A stretch of DNA of 64,000 nt from assembly GCF_000522985.1 (NCBI RefSeq), contig NZ_CP007128.1, positions 4,696,220-4,760,219 on the forward strand. Reading direction: 5' to 3'. The notes beneath the pieces are model-generated. The model searched no databases. It saw only the letters and a program-made list of their open reading frames with translations, and was not told the DNA's origin. Both the position numbers and the translations under genes were made by a program. The stretch is from Gemmatirosa kalamazoonensis (GTDB taxonomy: Bacteria > Gemmatimonadota > Gemmatimonadetes > Gemmatimonadales > Gemmatimonadaceae). Of this stretch, positions 17,834 through 26,656 are shown piece after piece (the stretch's first letter is position 1; the number at the start of each line of letters is the position of its first letter).

Positions 17834-18325
17834 ATGCGACCTCATTCCCTCGTCGTCGGCTCGGCGCTCGCGGTGGGCGTGGCGGTCGTGGCGCAGGAGC
17901 CGCCCGCACGGCCGCCATCGCCGCAACCAAGCGCGTTCGTCTCGCACGCGGAGCACATCCAGCCCGGCGCGGTGAAGCCGTTCGTCGGCGCCGCGCTGCG
18001 CAACCCGTACGAGGGGAACGCCGCCGCCGCCTCCGACGGCGCGAAGCTGTTCGTCGCGTACAACTGCGTCGACTGCCACGGTGCCGACGGCAGCGGCGCG
18101 ATGGGGCCGAGCCTCGCCGACGGCCGCTGGCACTTCGGCGGCTCGGCGGCGGAGGTCTACGAGTCGATCTACCAGGGCCGGCCCGACGGGATGCCCGCGT
18201 GGGGAAGCCTCATCGCGCCCGACCAGATCTGGCGGCTCGTGACCTACGTGCAGTCGCTCTCCGCCGGCAAGGACGTGACGACGGAGAACTTCACCGGCCG
18301 CACCGTGGAGCGCACCGGTCACTGA
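17834..18325 (+). CDS. Secreted single-haem cytochrome c
   Basis: The 163-aa protein has a signal peptide (SLVVGSALAVGVAVVAQEPP). One CVDCH haem-attachment motif lies near residue 78, and a downstream Met (GRPDGMPAWG) is the likely axial ligand. AGGAG just before the ATG at 17834 sets the start. The protein fits a class I cytochrome c that takes electrons from the PQQ dehydrogenases at 14034 or 19331. It lies after hairpin element 2 and 19 bp before a medium-chain oxidoreductase. Confidence 0.9.
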   Translation: MRPHSLVVGSALAVGVAVVAQEPPARPPSPQPSAFVSHAEHIQPGAVKPFVGAALRNPYEGNAAAASDGAKLFVAYNCVDCHGADGSGAMGPSLADGRWHFGGSAAEVYESIYQGRPDGMPAWGSLIAPDQIWRLVTYVQSLSAGKDVTTENFTGRTVERTGH

Positions 18326-18344
18326 GCGGAGGGGGCCGCAACCC

Positions 18345-19316
18345 ATGAGAGCGATCGTCGCTCCACGCTATGGCCCGCCCGACGTCCTGCGCTGCGAGGA
18401 CGTCCCCACGCCCGTCCCCGCCGACGACGAGGTGCTCCTCGCCGTCCGCGCCGCGTCCGTGAACCCGGCCGACCGCATGTTCGAGGCACCGGTCCCGATG
18501 CTCCGTCTCATGACGGGCCTCCGGCGACCGAAGGATCCGCGCGTCGGGCACGACGTCGCGGGCGTGGTGGAATCCGTCGGCCGCGCCGTCACCCGGTTCG
18601 CGCCGGGCGATGCCGTGTTCGGTGTGTGCCGCGGCGCGCTCGCCGAGTACGCGTGCGCGAAGCAGTCGGCGCTCGCGGACATGCCGCGCGGCGTGTCGTT
18701 CGAGGACGCGGCGGCGGCCCCGATCGCCGGCCTGACGGCGCTGCAGGGACTGCGCGATCACGGACGGACGCGGGCCGGCATGGACGTGCTGATCAACGGC
18801 GCCGCCGGCGGCGTGGGCACGTTCGCCGTGCAGATCGCGAAGGCGTTAGGCGCCCAGGTCACCGGCGTGTGCAGCACGCGCAACGTGGAGCTGGTGCGGT
18901 CGATCGGCGCGGACCGGGTGATCGCCTACTCGCGCGACGACTTCACGCGCGATCCGCAGCGCTACGACGTCCTGCTCGACTGCGTCGGCAACCGTCCGCT
19001 GACGGCGTATCGACGGGTGCTGAAGCCGGGCGGGCGGTGCGTGCTCGTCGGAGCGCCGCCGCGGATCGCCGTCATGCTGGCGCGCATCGTGGGCGCGGCT
19101 GCGCTCTCACCGCTCTCGAACCGCAAGCTCGGCGCGTTCGTGGCGCGCGTGCGCGCCGCGGATCTGGAAGCGCTGCGCGACCTCATGGCGTCGGGCGCGG
19201 TGCGGCCCGTCATCGGCCGGCGCTACGCGATGACCGAAGCGTCCGACGCGTTCCGCGAGCTCGACACGCGGCACGCGCGCGGAAAGCTGGTCGTCACGGT
19301 GGCCGGCACGACGTGA
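18345..19316 (+). CDS. Zinc-independent medium-chain oxidoreductase, quinone-oxidoreductase-like
   Basis: This NAD(P)H-dependent oxidoreductase has 323 aa. The GroES-like N-terminal half contains SVNPADRMFEAP and GHDVAGVVESVG. The Rossmann half begins DVLINGAAGGVGTFAVQIAKALGAQVTGV. The catalytic and structural zinc Cys/His ligands of alcohol dehydrogenases are absent, as in quinone oxidoreductases. It is cytosolic with no signal peptide. The substrate is probably a quinone or an alpha,beta-unsaturated carbonyl; this is family inference. It lies 19 bp downstream of the cytochrome c gene. Confidence 0.88.
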   Translation: MRAIVAPRYGPPDVLRCEDVPTPVPADDEVLLAVRAASVNPADRMFEAPVPMLRLMTGLRRPKDPRVGHDVAGVVESVGRAVTRFAPGDAVFGVCRGALAEYACAKQSALADMPRGVSFEDAAAAPIAGLTALQGLRDHGRTRAGMDVLINGAAGGVGTFAVQIAKALGAQVTGVCSTRNVELVRSIGADRVIAYSRDDFTRDPQRYDVLLDCVGNRPLTAYRRVLKPGGRCVLVGAPPRIAVMLARIVGAAALSPLSNRKLGAFVARVRAADLEALRDLMASGAVRPVIGRRYAMTEASDAFRELDTRHARGKLVVTVAGTT

Positions 19317-19330
19317 CCGTACGCATACCG

Positions 19331-21265
19331 TCAGCGCAGCGCGAACGCGACGAGCTCCGCGTCGCCGCCGCCGCCCGTGGCGACGACGACGTACTGGATG
19401 CCGGCCGCGGTGCGGTACGTGACGGGGTTGGCGTAGCCGCGCCCCGCGCGGAGCCTCTGCTGCCAGAGGACGCGCCCATCGCGCGCGCCCAACGCATACA
19501 GCACATCGCCGCCGCCGGTGGCGAAGATCAGGCCACCGGCCGTCACGGTGCCGCCGGGCGCGCCGGCGACGCCTAACGGCGGGAGGGCGAGCCCCTTCAG
19601 CAGCGGGTGCTCGCGCACGGCCGGCGTGTCGCCAAGCGGCACCTGCCACCGCCGCTCGCCCGTGTCGAGATCGATCGCGGTGAGCGTGCCGTACGGCGGC
19701 TTCACGATCGGCAGCGTCTCCGGCGGCAGATGGTCGCCGCGCGCCGAGTCGGGATCCACGGTGAGGCCGATGCCGCTCGCCTGCAGGTCGGCGGTCCAGC
19801 GGTAGCCGATCGTGTCGTTCGGCACGCCCTCGCGAATGCGGTAGAGCGCCGGGGCGTTCGTCGCCTTCACGTAGAGCGTGCGCGTCGTCGGGTCATACGC
19901 GGCGCTTCCCCACCCCGCGCCGCCGATGGCGCCCGGCATGGTGATGGTGCCCTCGAGCGACGGCGGCGTGAAGATCGGTCCCCCGCGATAGCGGTGGTAC
20001 AGCTCCAGCGCGCGCCGCTTCAGCTCCGGCGTGAAGTCGATCAGGTCGTCCTCGCCGATCCCCTGCACGGCGAACGGCGCCGGCTTGGTCGGCATCGGCT
20101 GCGTCGGCGACGCGCGCTCGCCGGGCACGTCGCTCGGCGGCACGGGTCGCTCGACGATCGGCCACACCGGCTTCCCCGTGACGCGATCGAGGACGTAGAC
20201 CCAGCCGGTCTTCGACGGCACCGCGACGACGTCGCGCGGGCGCCCGTTCCAGCGGATCGTCGCGAGCACGGGCGGCGCGGGCAGGTCGTAGTCCCACAGG
20301 CCGTGGTGCACGATCTGGTAGTGCCACACGCGTCGCCCGGTGCGCGCGTCCAGCGCGACGATCGATTCGGCGAACAGGTCGTCGCCCTTGCGGTCGCCGC
20401 CGTACCAGTCGTTCGACGGCGTGCTCACGGGGAGGAACACGAGGCCGCGCGCGACGTCGACGCTCATCGGCGCCCACACGTTCGTGTGGCCCATGTACTT
20501 CCAGGACCCGTTCTCCCACGTCGTCCACCCGTACTCGCCGGAGTCGGGAACCGTGTGGAAGCTCCACACGCGGCGCCCGGTGCGCGCGTCGAACGCCTGC
20601 ACGTCCCCCGGCGGGTCGTCGCGGTAGCGCAGCCGATCGCCCACGCCGTTGCCGACGATGACGAGGTCGCGCCAGACGACGGGCGGCGACGTGTTCGTGT
20701 AGTGCAGCGTGTCGACGGCACGGCGCAGCCGCGCCGTGAGACTCACGACGCCGTGGTCGCCGAACGCGGGCACCGGCCTGCCGGTACGCGCGTCGAGCGC
20801 GACGAGCTTCCACCGCGCGTTGACGTAGACGCGCCGCTCGCGCCCGTCGCTCCACGTGGCGACGCCGCGATGGACGAATCCCGTGCCGTTCGACGGCTGG
20901 CCGGCGCGCCACACCTCCGGATCGTAGCGCCAGAGCTCCCGCCCCGTAGCCGCGTCGAGCGCAGCGACGGCGGCGTACGGCGTGGACACGTACAGCGTGT
21001 CGCCGATCGCCACGGGCGAGGCCTGGAAGAGTCCGGGGCGCGCCGGCCTCTGGTTCGGGCCGGCGGGGATCGCGTGCTCGCCCGTCTTCCACGTCCACGC
21101 GAGCCGCAGCCGGCTCACGTTGTCGCGATTGACGTCGGCGAGCGGCGAGTAGCGCATGGCGCCCGCGTCACCGCTCGGCGTCGGCCAGTCGACACGCTGG
21201 GCCTGGGCCACCGATACGCACGCGTGCAGGGCGAGGAGCAGTCGGATCGCGCGCGGTGTCGTCAT
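19331..21265 (-). CDS. PQQ-dependent dehydrogenase, membrane glucose-dehydrogenase-like
   Basis: The 644-aa quinoprotein has a signal peptide (LLLALHACVSVAQAQR). The sequence is closer to the catalytic domain of membrane-bound PQQ glucose/polyol dehydrogenases than to methanol dehydrogenase. Motifs include YSPLADVNRDNVSRLRLAW, TPYAAVAALDAATGRELW, HYQIVHHGLWDYDLPAPP and the C-terminal GGLIFATGGGDVLYALGARD. It lacks the N-terminal membrane domain of Gcd, so it should be soluble in the periplasm or loosely attached. Its start lies 8 bp from hairpin element 3, whose edge supplies a GGAG at a workable ribosome-site distance. It is convergent with the quinone-oxidoreductase-like gene. Confidence 0.88.
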   Translation of the reverse strand: MTTPRAIRLLLALHACVSVAQAQRVDWPTPSGDAGAMRYSPLADVNRDNVSRLRLAWTWKTGEHAIPAGPNQRPARPGLFQASPVAIGDTLYVSTPYAAVAALDAATGRELWRYDPEVWRAGQPSNGTGFVHRGVATWSDGRERRVYVNARWKLVALDARTGRPVPAFGDHGVVSLTARLRRAVDTLHYTNTSPPVVWRDLVIVGNGVGDRLRYRDDPPGDVQAFDARTGRRVWSFHTVPDSGEYGWTTWENGSWKYMGHTNVWAPMSVDVARGLVFLPVSTPSNDWYGGDRKGDDLFAESIVALDARTGRRVWHYQIVHHGLWDYDLPAPPVLATIRWNGRPRDVVAVPSKTGWVYVLDRVTGKPVWPIVERPVPPSDVPGERASPTQPMPTKPAPFAVQGIGEDDLIDFTPELKRRALELYHRYRGGPIFTPPSLEGTITMPGAIGGAGWGSAAYDPTTRTLYVKATNAPALYRIREGVPNDTIGYRWTADLQASGIGLTVDPDSARGDHLPPETLPIVKPPYGTLTAIDLDTGERRWQVPLGDTPAVREHPLLKGLALPPLGVAGAPGGTVTAGGLIFATGGGDVLYALGARDGRVLWQQRLRAGRGYANPVTYRTAAGIQYVVVATGGGGDAELVAFALR

Positions 21266-21273
21266 TGTCAGGA

Positions 21274-21415
21274 CTCCACGTACGTGTTTTCCAGTGGGAC
21301 TGAAGAAGGACTGAAGGAGGACTGAAGGAGGACCAACAACACGTTCTTTTGTGTTTGGTCCTTCTTCAGTCTCCCTTCAGTCCTGCTTCAGTCCTTCAGA
21401 GACTCGTACGTGGAG
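21274..21415. repeat. Hairpin repeat (element 3), GGACTGAAG family
   Basis: The outer ends CTCCACGTACG (21274-21284) and CGTACGTGGAG (21405-21415) match element 2. The left arm has three ACTGAAGRAGG units ending GGAGGACC; the right arm has CTTCAGTCYC/CCTGCTTCAGTCC units. The loop CAACAACACGTTC... is T-rich on its far side. It lies between the start of the PQQ dehydrogenase and the stop of the S9 peptidase, both on the minus strand. Confidence 0.93.
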
Positions 21416-21431
21416 CCGTGACGAGCGCACC

Positions 21432-24400
21432 TCACGGCACCACGTCCGTCCTCGCCTGGGTCGTGTCGGCGCGCATGCGCAGGTGCTCCGCCATCTGCAG
21501 GCGCGGCACGCCGTTCTTCATCCAGTCCGGCGCCGGCGCGCCCTTGAGGTACGCGTCGAACCACTCGCGCATGCGCACCGCGTAATCCTTCTGGTTCACC
21601 GGCCGCGCGAGGCCGTGGTTCTCGCCGACGTACTCCAGCAGGATGACGTCCTTGCCGAGCTGGCGCAGCGTGTTGTAGTACGTGATCCCCTGGTTGAAGT
21701 CCACCGCGCCGTCCTTGTCGTTGTGCAGGATGACGAGCGGCGTCTGCACGTTCTTCGCGTGGAAGACGGGGGAGTTGCGCAGGTACGCCTCGAGGTTGTC
21801 GGTGTAGTTCCCCTTGAAGCGGCCCTGGCTCGCCTCGAAGATCGCCTGGTTCGTGCCGCCGGTGTTCCAGTAGATGGAGCTGTACATGCTCACCATGTCG
21901 GTGAGCGGCGCGCCGGCGATCGCGCTCTTGAAGATGTTCGTCTGCGTGACGAGGAACGCCGTCTGGTAGCCGCCCCACGAGTGGCCCCACAGCCCGACGT
22001 TGGCCGAGTCCACGACGCCCGTCGCGATCGCCGCCTTCACCGCCGGCACCACGCTCCACACCGCCGACATCCCGGGATCGTTCACCTTGTAGACGATGTC
22101 CGGGTCGAGCACCGCGTAGCCGCGGCTCGTGTAGAGGCTTCGGTTCGGCGTGCTCGTCTCGTTCGGCTGCACGAACACGTTCGCGTTCTGCGAGCGCTTC
22201 TCGTAGATGGTCACGAGCAGCGGGTACTGCTTCCCCGGCTGGTAGTTCGCCGGCAGGTACAGCGCGCCCTGGAGCGAGTCGCCCTTCTCGCTCACGTAGT
22301 TCACGAGCTTCACGCCGCTCGACCACGCGAACATGCTCTGCTCGGGGTTCGCGTCGGTGAGCTGGCGGCCGCTCTTGAGGTCCGCGCTCGCGATCCACCA
22401 GTTCGGGAACTCCGTCGACGACTGGCGCGTGTAGAGGTACACGTCGGCGTCCTTCGCCTTCGTGAACGCGAACGAGGCGTCGTCCCACACGAGCGGCACG
22501 GCGCCGGGCTTGCCGACGCTGACGCGCGAGAGCCCGGACTTCTTCGTCCATTCGCCGTACGTCGCGAAGTAGAGCGGCTTGCGCCTGTCGATCGTCGGCG
22601 CGTTGCCGGTGCCGGAGCGCCCGGCGCGCGTGGGCTGCGCCTGCGCGTCGAAGCTGTAGAGCCGCTGGTAGCGCACGCGGTTCTTCCGGCCGTCGACGGT
22701 GAGGTTCGTCGCGGCGCCGCCGTTCACGGGCACGAGCCACGCGTCCCATCCGTCGGACAGCAGCACCGCGGCGCCGTCCTTCGTCCAGCCGAACGGCTGC
22801 TGCGGCGGCGGGAACAGGTTGTTGTGGTCGTCCTCCGTGTTCGCGAAGCTCACCGGCGCGCCCTTCGTCACGTTGCGCGTCGCGCCCGTCGCGAGGTCGA
22901 TCGTCCACCAGTTCGCGTCGTCGCCCCAGTAGAGCGCGCGCGTGCCGTCGGGCGACGGGATCAGCGCCGACGAGGCCTGCTTGCGCAACACGGGACGGCG
23001 CGCTCCCGTCTTCAGATCGATCGCGTACACGTCGGCGTAGGCGCGGCCGCTGTAGCTCGCCGCCTGCTGGTACGCCCGCACGTCGGTCGCCGTCGCCCAT
23101 CGGTCGTGCGGCAGCGTCGTCACGGCGCGCAGCGAGTCGTCGGCGACGCGCACGAAACGGTTCTCCGCCGGACGGAACGCGGCCAGGTAGCTGTACGCAC
23201 GGTCCTGCTGCTCCTGCACGATCTGCATCGACTGCAGCCGCGGATCCTTCCAGTGCCAGAGGACGAGCGTCGGCGTCTCGTCGTCGCTGCCGTCGCCGAG
23301 CCGCGGCTGGTTCACCGTGCCGCCCATGCCGGGTGCGCCGGGCTGCACGAGCGACGCGGTGATGCCGCCGCGGCGCGCGTTGGGCGCCCGTGCCTCGCGG
23401 ATGCCGAAGTACACCGCCTGCAGGTCCTCCGAGAAGCGCGGCGCGCGATCGCCCGCGACGCGCAGGCCGGCCGGGAAGTCGGCGCGTCCCTTCGAATCGA
23501 ACACCGTCTTCTTCGGCGCCGCGGCGACGCCGGTGAACGACACGACGGCGAAGCTCGTGTCGCGCGCCACGGAGTCGACGGTGCCGCGCAGCACCGCGAG
23601 CGCCGGCGCGCTGTCGGCCCACGCGAGGCGGCGGTACAGCGCCCGCTCGCTCTCCAGCGCCCGCACGACGCCCGTGCGCACGTTGCGGAGCTGCACGCCG
23701 TTGCCGAGCAGGTCGCGCGCGTCGATGGTGTAGGCGAGCCACTCGCCGGAGTCGTCGAAGTCGAACTCGCCGACGTTGCCGACGTTCACCATCTCGCCGG
23801 CGCCGAGCGGCACGAGCAGCAGATCGGTGCCCTCGGCGCGCGACGACGGCGCAGCGCCGTTCGCAGCGCCGTTCGCGGCGGCGGTCGCGTTAGGCGCCGC
23901 CTCGGCGGGATAGCCTTGCAGCGCGAGGACCGTCGCGCGGTCGGCGTTGAACGCGAAGCGGCGCGCACGGTCGAAGTCGCGCTTCTCGCCGGTCGCGAGG
24001 TTCACGAGCGCGACCTTCGTGTACGTGGGGCGCCGCGCGGTGCGGGCGCGTCGCGTCTCCGCCTGCGTCGGATAGACCGTGAACGCGGCCCACTGCCCAT
24101 CGCCCGAGAGGAGCAGCGGCGCCTGGGCCGCCCCGGCGACGGCGGCGATCCCCTGCCCGCCCCCGGTCGCGGCCGGCGGCGGCGAGCCGACCGCGAAGCG
24201 CAGCTCCTTCCCGCCCTCCGCCGTCGGACGGATGACGACGGTCGCGTCGCCTTCGTTAGGCGCGAGCACGTACGCGAACCACCGGCCGTCGTTCGACAGC
24301 GTGGGATTGCGGATCGTGCGCCAGGCCTTCAGGTCGGCGCTCGTGAACTGCCGCGCGCCGGCGGCGGGCTGCGCGCCGAGGGGCGTGCTCGCCACGACGG

Positions 24401-24452
24401 CGAACGCACAGAGCGCGGCGAGGGTCGTGCGGGAGAGATGCTGCGGTCGCAT
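21432..24452 (-). CDS. Secreted S9-family prolyl oligopeptidase-like peptidase
   Basis: This serine peptidase of 1006 aa has a signal peptide (LAALCAFAVVASTPLGAQP). The N-terminal two-thirds form a beta-propeller that ends near residue 700. The C-terminal alpha/beta-hydrolase domain has the nucleophile elbow GLWGHSWGGYQTAFL, the Asp loop LHNDKDGAVDFNQG and the His motif EYVGENHGLARP, so the catalytic triad is intact. The protein is longer than most S9 enzymes because of propeller insertions. It probably cleaves peptides or dipeptides in the periplasm. It is divergent from the amidohydrolase at 24735. Confidence 0.92.
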   Translation of the reverse strand: MRPQHLSRTTLAALCAFAVVASTPLGAQPAAGARQFTSADLKAWRTIRNPTLSNDGRWFAYVLAPNEGDATVVIRPTAEGGKELRFAVGSPPPAATGGGQGIAAVAGAAQAPLLLSGDGQWAAFTVYPTQAETRRARTARRPTYTKVALVNLATGEKRDFDRARRFAFNADRATVLALQGYPAEAAPNATAAANGAANGAAPSSRAEGTDLLLVPLGAGEMVNVGNVGEFDFDDSGEWLAYTIDARDLLGNGVQLRNVRTGVVRALESERALYRRLAWADSAPALAVLRGTVDSVARDTSFAVVSFTGVAAAPKKTVFDSKGRADFPAGLRVAGDRAPRFSEDLQAVYFGIREARAPNARRGGITASLVQPGAPGMGGTVNQPRLGDGSDDETPTLVLWHWKDPRLQSMQIVQEQQDRAYSYLAAFRPAENRFVRVADDSLRAVTTLPHDRWATATDVRAYQQAASYSGRAYADVYAIDLKTGARRPVLRKQASSALIPSPDGTRALYWGDDANWWTIDLATGATRNVTKGAPVSFANTEDDHNNLFPPPQQPFGWTKDGAAVLLSDGWDAWLVPVNGGAATNLTVDGRKNRVRYQRLYSFDAQAQPTRAGRSGTGNAPTIDRRKPLYFATYGEWTKKSGLSRVSVGKPGAVPLVWDDASFAFTKAKDADVYLYTRQSSTEFPNWWIASADLKSGRQLTDANPEQSMFAWSSGVKLVNYVSEKGDSLQGALYLPANYQPGKQYPLLVTIYEKRSQNANVFVQPNETSTPNRSLYTSRGYAVLDPDIVYKVNDPGMSAVWSVVPAVKAAIATGVVDSANVGLWGHSWGGYQTAFLVTQTNIFKSAIAGAPLTDMVSMYSSIYWNTGGTNQAIFEASQGRFKGNYTDNLEAYLRNSPVFHAKNVQTPLVILHNDKDGAVDFNQGITYYNTLRQLGKDVILLEYVGENHGLARPVNQKDYAVRMREWFDAYLKGAPAPDWMKNGVPRLQMAEHLRMRADTTQARTDVVP

Positions 24453-24734
24453 GTGGGATGCGGTGGGAGGAACGGGCGGCGACGGGCCGCCCCTCTTCTA
24501 CGCACGGCCCGCCCGAAACGCGGGGCCGGGCAGTCTCGGGGGCCACCCGGCTCTGGCGCCAGCGCTGGGCGGCGGGTATGTGCTCCTGATCGATGGAACC
24601 GCGGAGGACACGGAGGAAAACCAACTCTCTTCAGAAGGGTTCTCCTCTGTGTCCTCCGTGTCCTCTGTGGTTCAGATGAGAGGCTCTGCGGCCCTCTGCG
24701 TCCTCTGCGGTCGAATGAACACGCCCCACGTCCC
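24453..24734. other. Divergent intergenic region containing hairpin element 4
   Basis: This gap between the S9 peptidase and the amidohydrolase must hold both promoters. The half next to the peptidase is plain GC-rich sequence with no convincing -35/-10 pair. The half next to the amidohydrolase is occupied by hairpin element 4, which leaves only about 24 bp before the ATG. Confidence 0.5.
24597..24710. repeat. Hairpin repeat (element 4), GGAGGACAC / CTCTGCGTC type
   Basis: The left arm 24597-24622 (GGAACCGCGGAGGACACGG...) pairs with the right arm 24638-24672 (...TCCTCCGTGTCCTCTGTGGTT) with unequal unit numbers. A further run of CTCTGCG units (24684-24710) follows on the right. Unlike most of the class, it sits between divergent genes, so a terminator role alone does not explain it. 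Confidence 0.85.
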
Positions 24735-26009
24735 ATGCGACTCGCCCTGACCGCGCTCGCCCTCGCCGCGCGCCTGCACGCGCAGACGCCGGTGGACACC
24801 GCCCTGCTCCGCTACGTCGACTCGGTGCGCGCGATCGACGTGCACGCGCACCCGATGCGGGTGGTGGCGCGCGGCGCGCCGCCGGACAGCGAGTTCGACG
24901 CGCTGCCGCTCGACGGGATCCCGGCGTTCGCCGTGCCGCATCGGCTCACGACCGACGCCCCGATCTGGCGCGAGGCACGGAGCGCCCTGTACGGCGACGC
25001 CGCGCCGGAGCGCGCGCGGACGGAGCACGGCGATCGGTTCCCCGAGTGGGCGCTCGACCGCGCGGGGATCGACGTCATGCTCGCGAACCGCATCGCCATG
25101 GGCGCGGGGCTCGCGGCGCCGCGCTTCCGGTGGGTGCCGTTCGTCGACGCGCTGCTGCTGCCGCTCGACACGCGCGGCGAGGCGGCGCGTACGCCCGACA
25201 CGCGCGTGCTCTACCCGCACGAGACCGCGCTGCTGCGCCGGTTCCTGCGCGAGCTGCGGCTGACGGCGCTCCCCGCGACGCTCGACGCGTACGAGCGCGA
25301 CGTCGTCCGCGCCACGCTCGCGCGCCAGCACGACGGCGGCGCGGTGGGCGTGAAGTTCGAGGCCGCGTACCTGCGCCCGCTCGACTTCGACACCGACGAC
25401 GCGGCGAGGGCGCGCGCGGTGTATGCGCGCTACGTGCGCGGCGGCGTGCCGTCGCGCGCCGAGTACAAGACGCTGCAGGACCACCTCTTTCGCGTCGTCG
25501 CGCGCGAGGCGGGGCGGCTCGGCATGACGGTGCAGATCCACGTGCTCGAGACGTTCGGCGGCTTCTACGCCTCCGCCGGCGCGGCGCCGCGGCTGCTCGA
25601 GCCGGCGCTGATCGACTCGACGCTGCGCGGCACCCGGTTCGTGATCGTGCACGGCGGCTGGCCGCTCGTCGGGGAGACGCAGGGGCTGCTCGCGAAGCCG
25701 AACGTCTACGCCGACGTGTCGATGATGGATCAGATCCTCGCGCCGACGGCGCTCGCCGCCGTGCTGCGGCAGTGGCTCGCCGAGTGGCCCGACAAGGTGC
25801 TGTTCGGCACCGACGCGTTCGACGGCGGCGCCGAGCAGGGGTGGGAGCAGGTCGCGTGGGTCGGGAGCACCACCGCGCGCCGCGCGCTCGCCATCGCGCT
25901 CACCGGCATGCTGCGGGACGGCGAGATCGATCGACCGCGGGCCGAGGCGCTCGCGCGGATGGTGCTGCGGGAGAATGCCCTCAAAGCCTATACGTTAGGC
26001 AAGCCGTAA
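24735..26009 (+). CDS. Secreted amidohydrolase-family protein (family 2-like)
   Basis: This metal-dependent hydrolase of 424 aa has a short signal sequence (RLALTALALAARLHAQ). AIDVHAHPMRV gives the first metal site, VGVKFEAAYLRPLD the carboxylated-Lys-strand region, and QIHVLETFGG, VIVHGGWPLVGE and LFGTDAFDGG the remaining metal and catalytic positions. The substrate is not deducible. The frame is open far upstream, but only from repeat and antisense sequence; 24735 is the first Met with a signal peptide. It converges on the YhcH-like gene with an 8-bp gap. Confidence 0.85.
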   Translation: MRLALTALALAARLHAQTPVDTALLRYVDSVRAIDVHAHPMRVVARGAPPDSEFDALPLDGIPAFAVPHRLTTDAPIWREARSALYGDAAPERARTEHGDRFPEWALDRAGIDVMLANRIAMGAGLAAPRFRWVPFVDALLLPLDTRGEAARTPDTRVLYPHETALLRRFLRELRLTALPATLDAYERDVVRATLARQHDGGAVGVKFEAAYLRPLDFDTDDAARARAVYARYVRGGVPSRAEYKTLQDHLFRVVAREAGRLGMTVQIHVLETFGGFYASAGAAPRLLEPALIDSTLRGTRFVIVHGGWPLVGETQGLLAKPNVYADVSMMDQILAPTALAAVLRQWLAEWPDKVLFGTDAFDGGAEQGWEQVAWVGSTTARRALAIALTGMLRDGEIDRPRAEALARMVLRENALKAYTLGKP

Positions 26010-26017
26010 CGACGGCA

Positions 26018-26473
26018 TCACAGCAGCACCTTCACCACGACCTTCCGCACCTCCCCGCTCTCCCCCGCCTGCACGCCGGGCTGGTGTCCGTCCTCGGGAA
26101 AGAAGATCGCGAACTGCCCGCCCTCGAGATACACGGAGCTCGCCTCGCCCGACGCGCCGGCGTAGTTGACGACGTCCTTCGCGTCGTTGTACGGCGTCGC
26201 GCCGGCGAGGCCGGGGAGCGGCGAGACGGTCATGCGCTCGCGCCCCGAGACCATGTACTGCACGTCGAGGTAGCGGCGGTGCGACTCCCACTTCTTCTCC
26301 GACGCGGGCTTCGTCGTGTACGACTGGACCTGCGCGTACACCGCGTCGCCGTCGATCGGGTACTTGCCGTCGGCGGTCGACGGGTCGAACGCCGCGAGGT
26401 AGTCGAACGCGGCGGCGAGGCGGGGGTGGAGGGTGCGATAGCGGGCGGCGTTCGCGAGGGCGTCGACGATCAT
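26018..26473 (-). CDS. YhcH/YjgK/YiaL family protein (DUF386)
   Basis: This is a cupin-like protein of 151 aa. The family motifs are WESHRRYLDVQYMVSG, YNDAKDVVNY and FAIFFPEDGHQPGV, with conserved His and Glu that bind metal. Members are linked to sugar-acid or sialic-acid metabolism, in some cases as anomerases. No sugar operon is visible here, so the substrate is open. The start at 26473 (MIVDALAN) is the usual family start; upstream extension is shadow sequence. Confidence 0.88.
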   Translation of the reverse strand: MIVDALANAARYRTLHPRLAAAFDYLAAFDPSTADGKYPIDGDAVYAQVQSYTTKPASEKKWESHRRYLDVQYMVSGRERMTVSPLPGLAGATPYNDAKDVVNYAGASGEASSVYLEGGQFAIFFPEDGHQPGVQAGESGEVRKVVVKVLL

Positions 26474-26656
26474 GGGCGGCTCGGTGAGTGGAGACGGTGA
26501 TCGGCGAAACGTAGCCGCGCGGCCGGGACTTGCGCCGTCGGCAATCCGGGCGCTCCGTGGCACTCGTAGCTCGCTTCGCCCGGCACGACCACCGTCGGGA
26601 ACCGTCCGGCCCGTCCGGGCATTCCACTCCGCCGTCCCGACCACCTGGAGGCTTCC

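Noticed and set aside
21351-24734. A long plus-strand open frame joined to the amidohydrolase at 24735
   Set aside because: It is antisense to the S9 peptidase and composed of Arg/Val/Ala-rich shadow translation; the real protein starts at the signal peptide at 24735.
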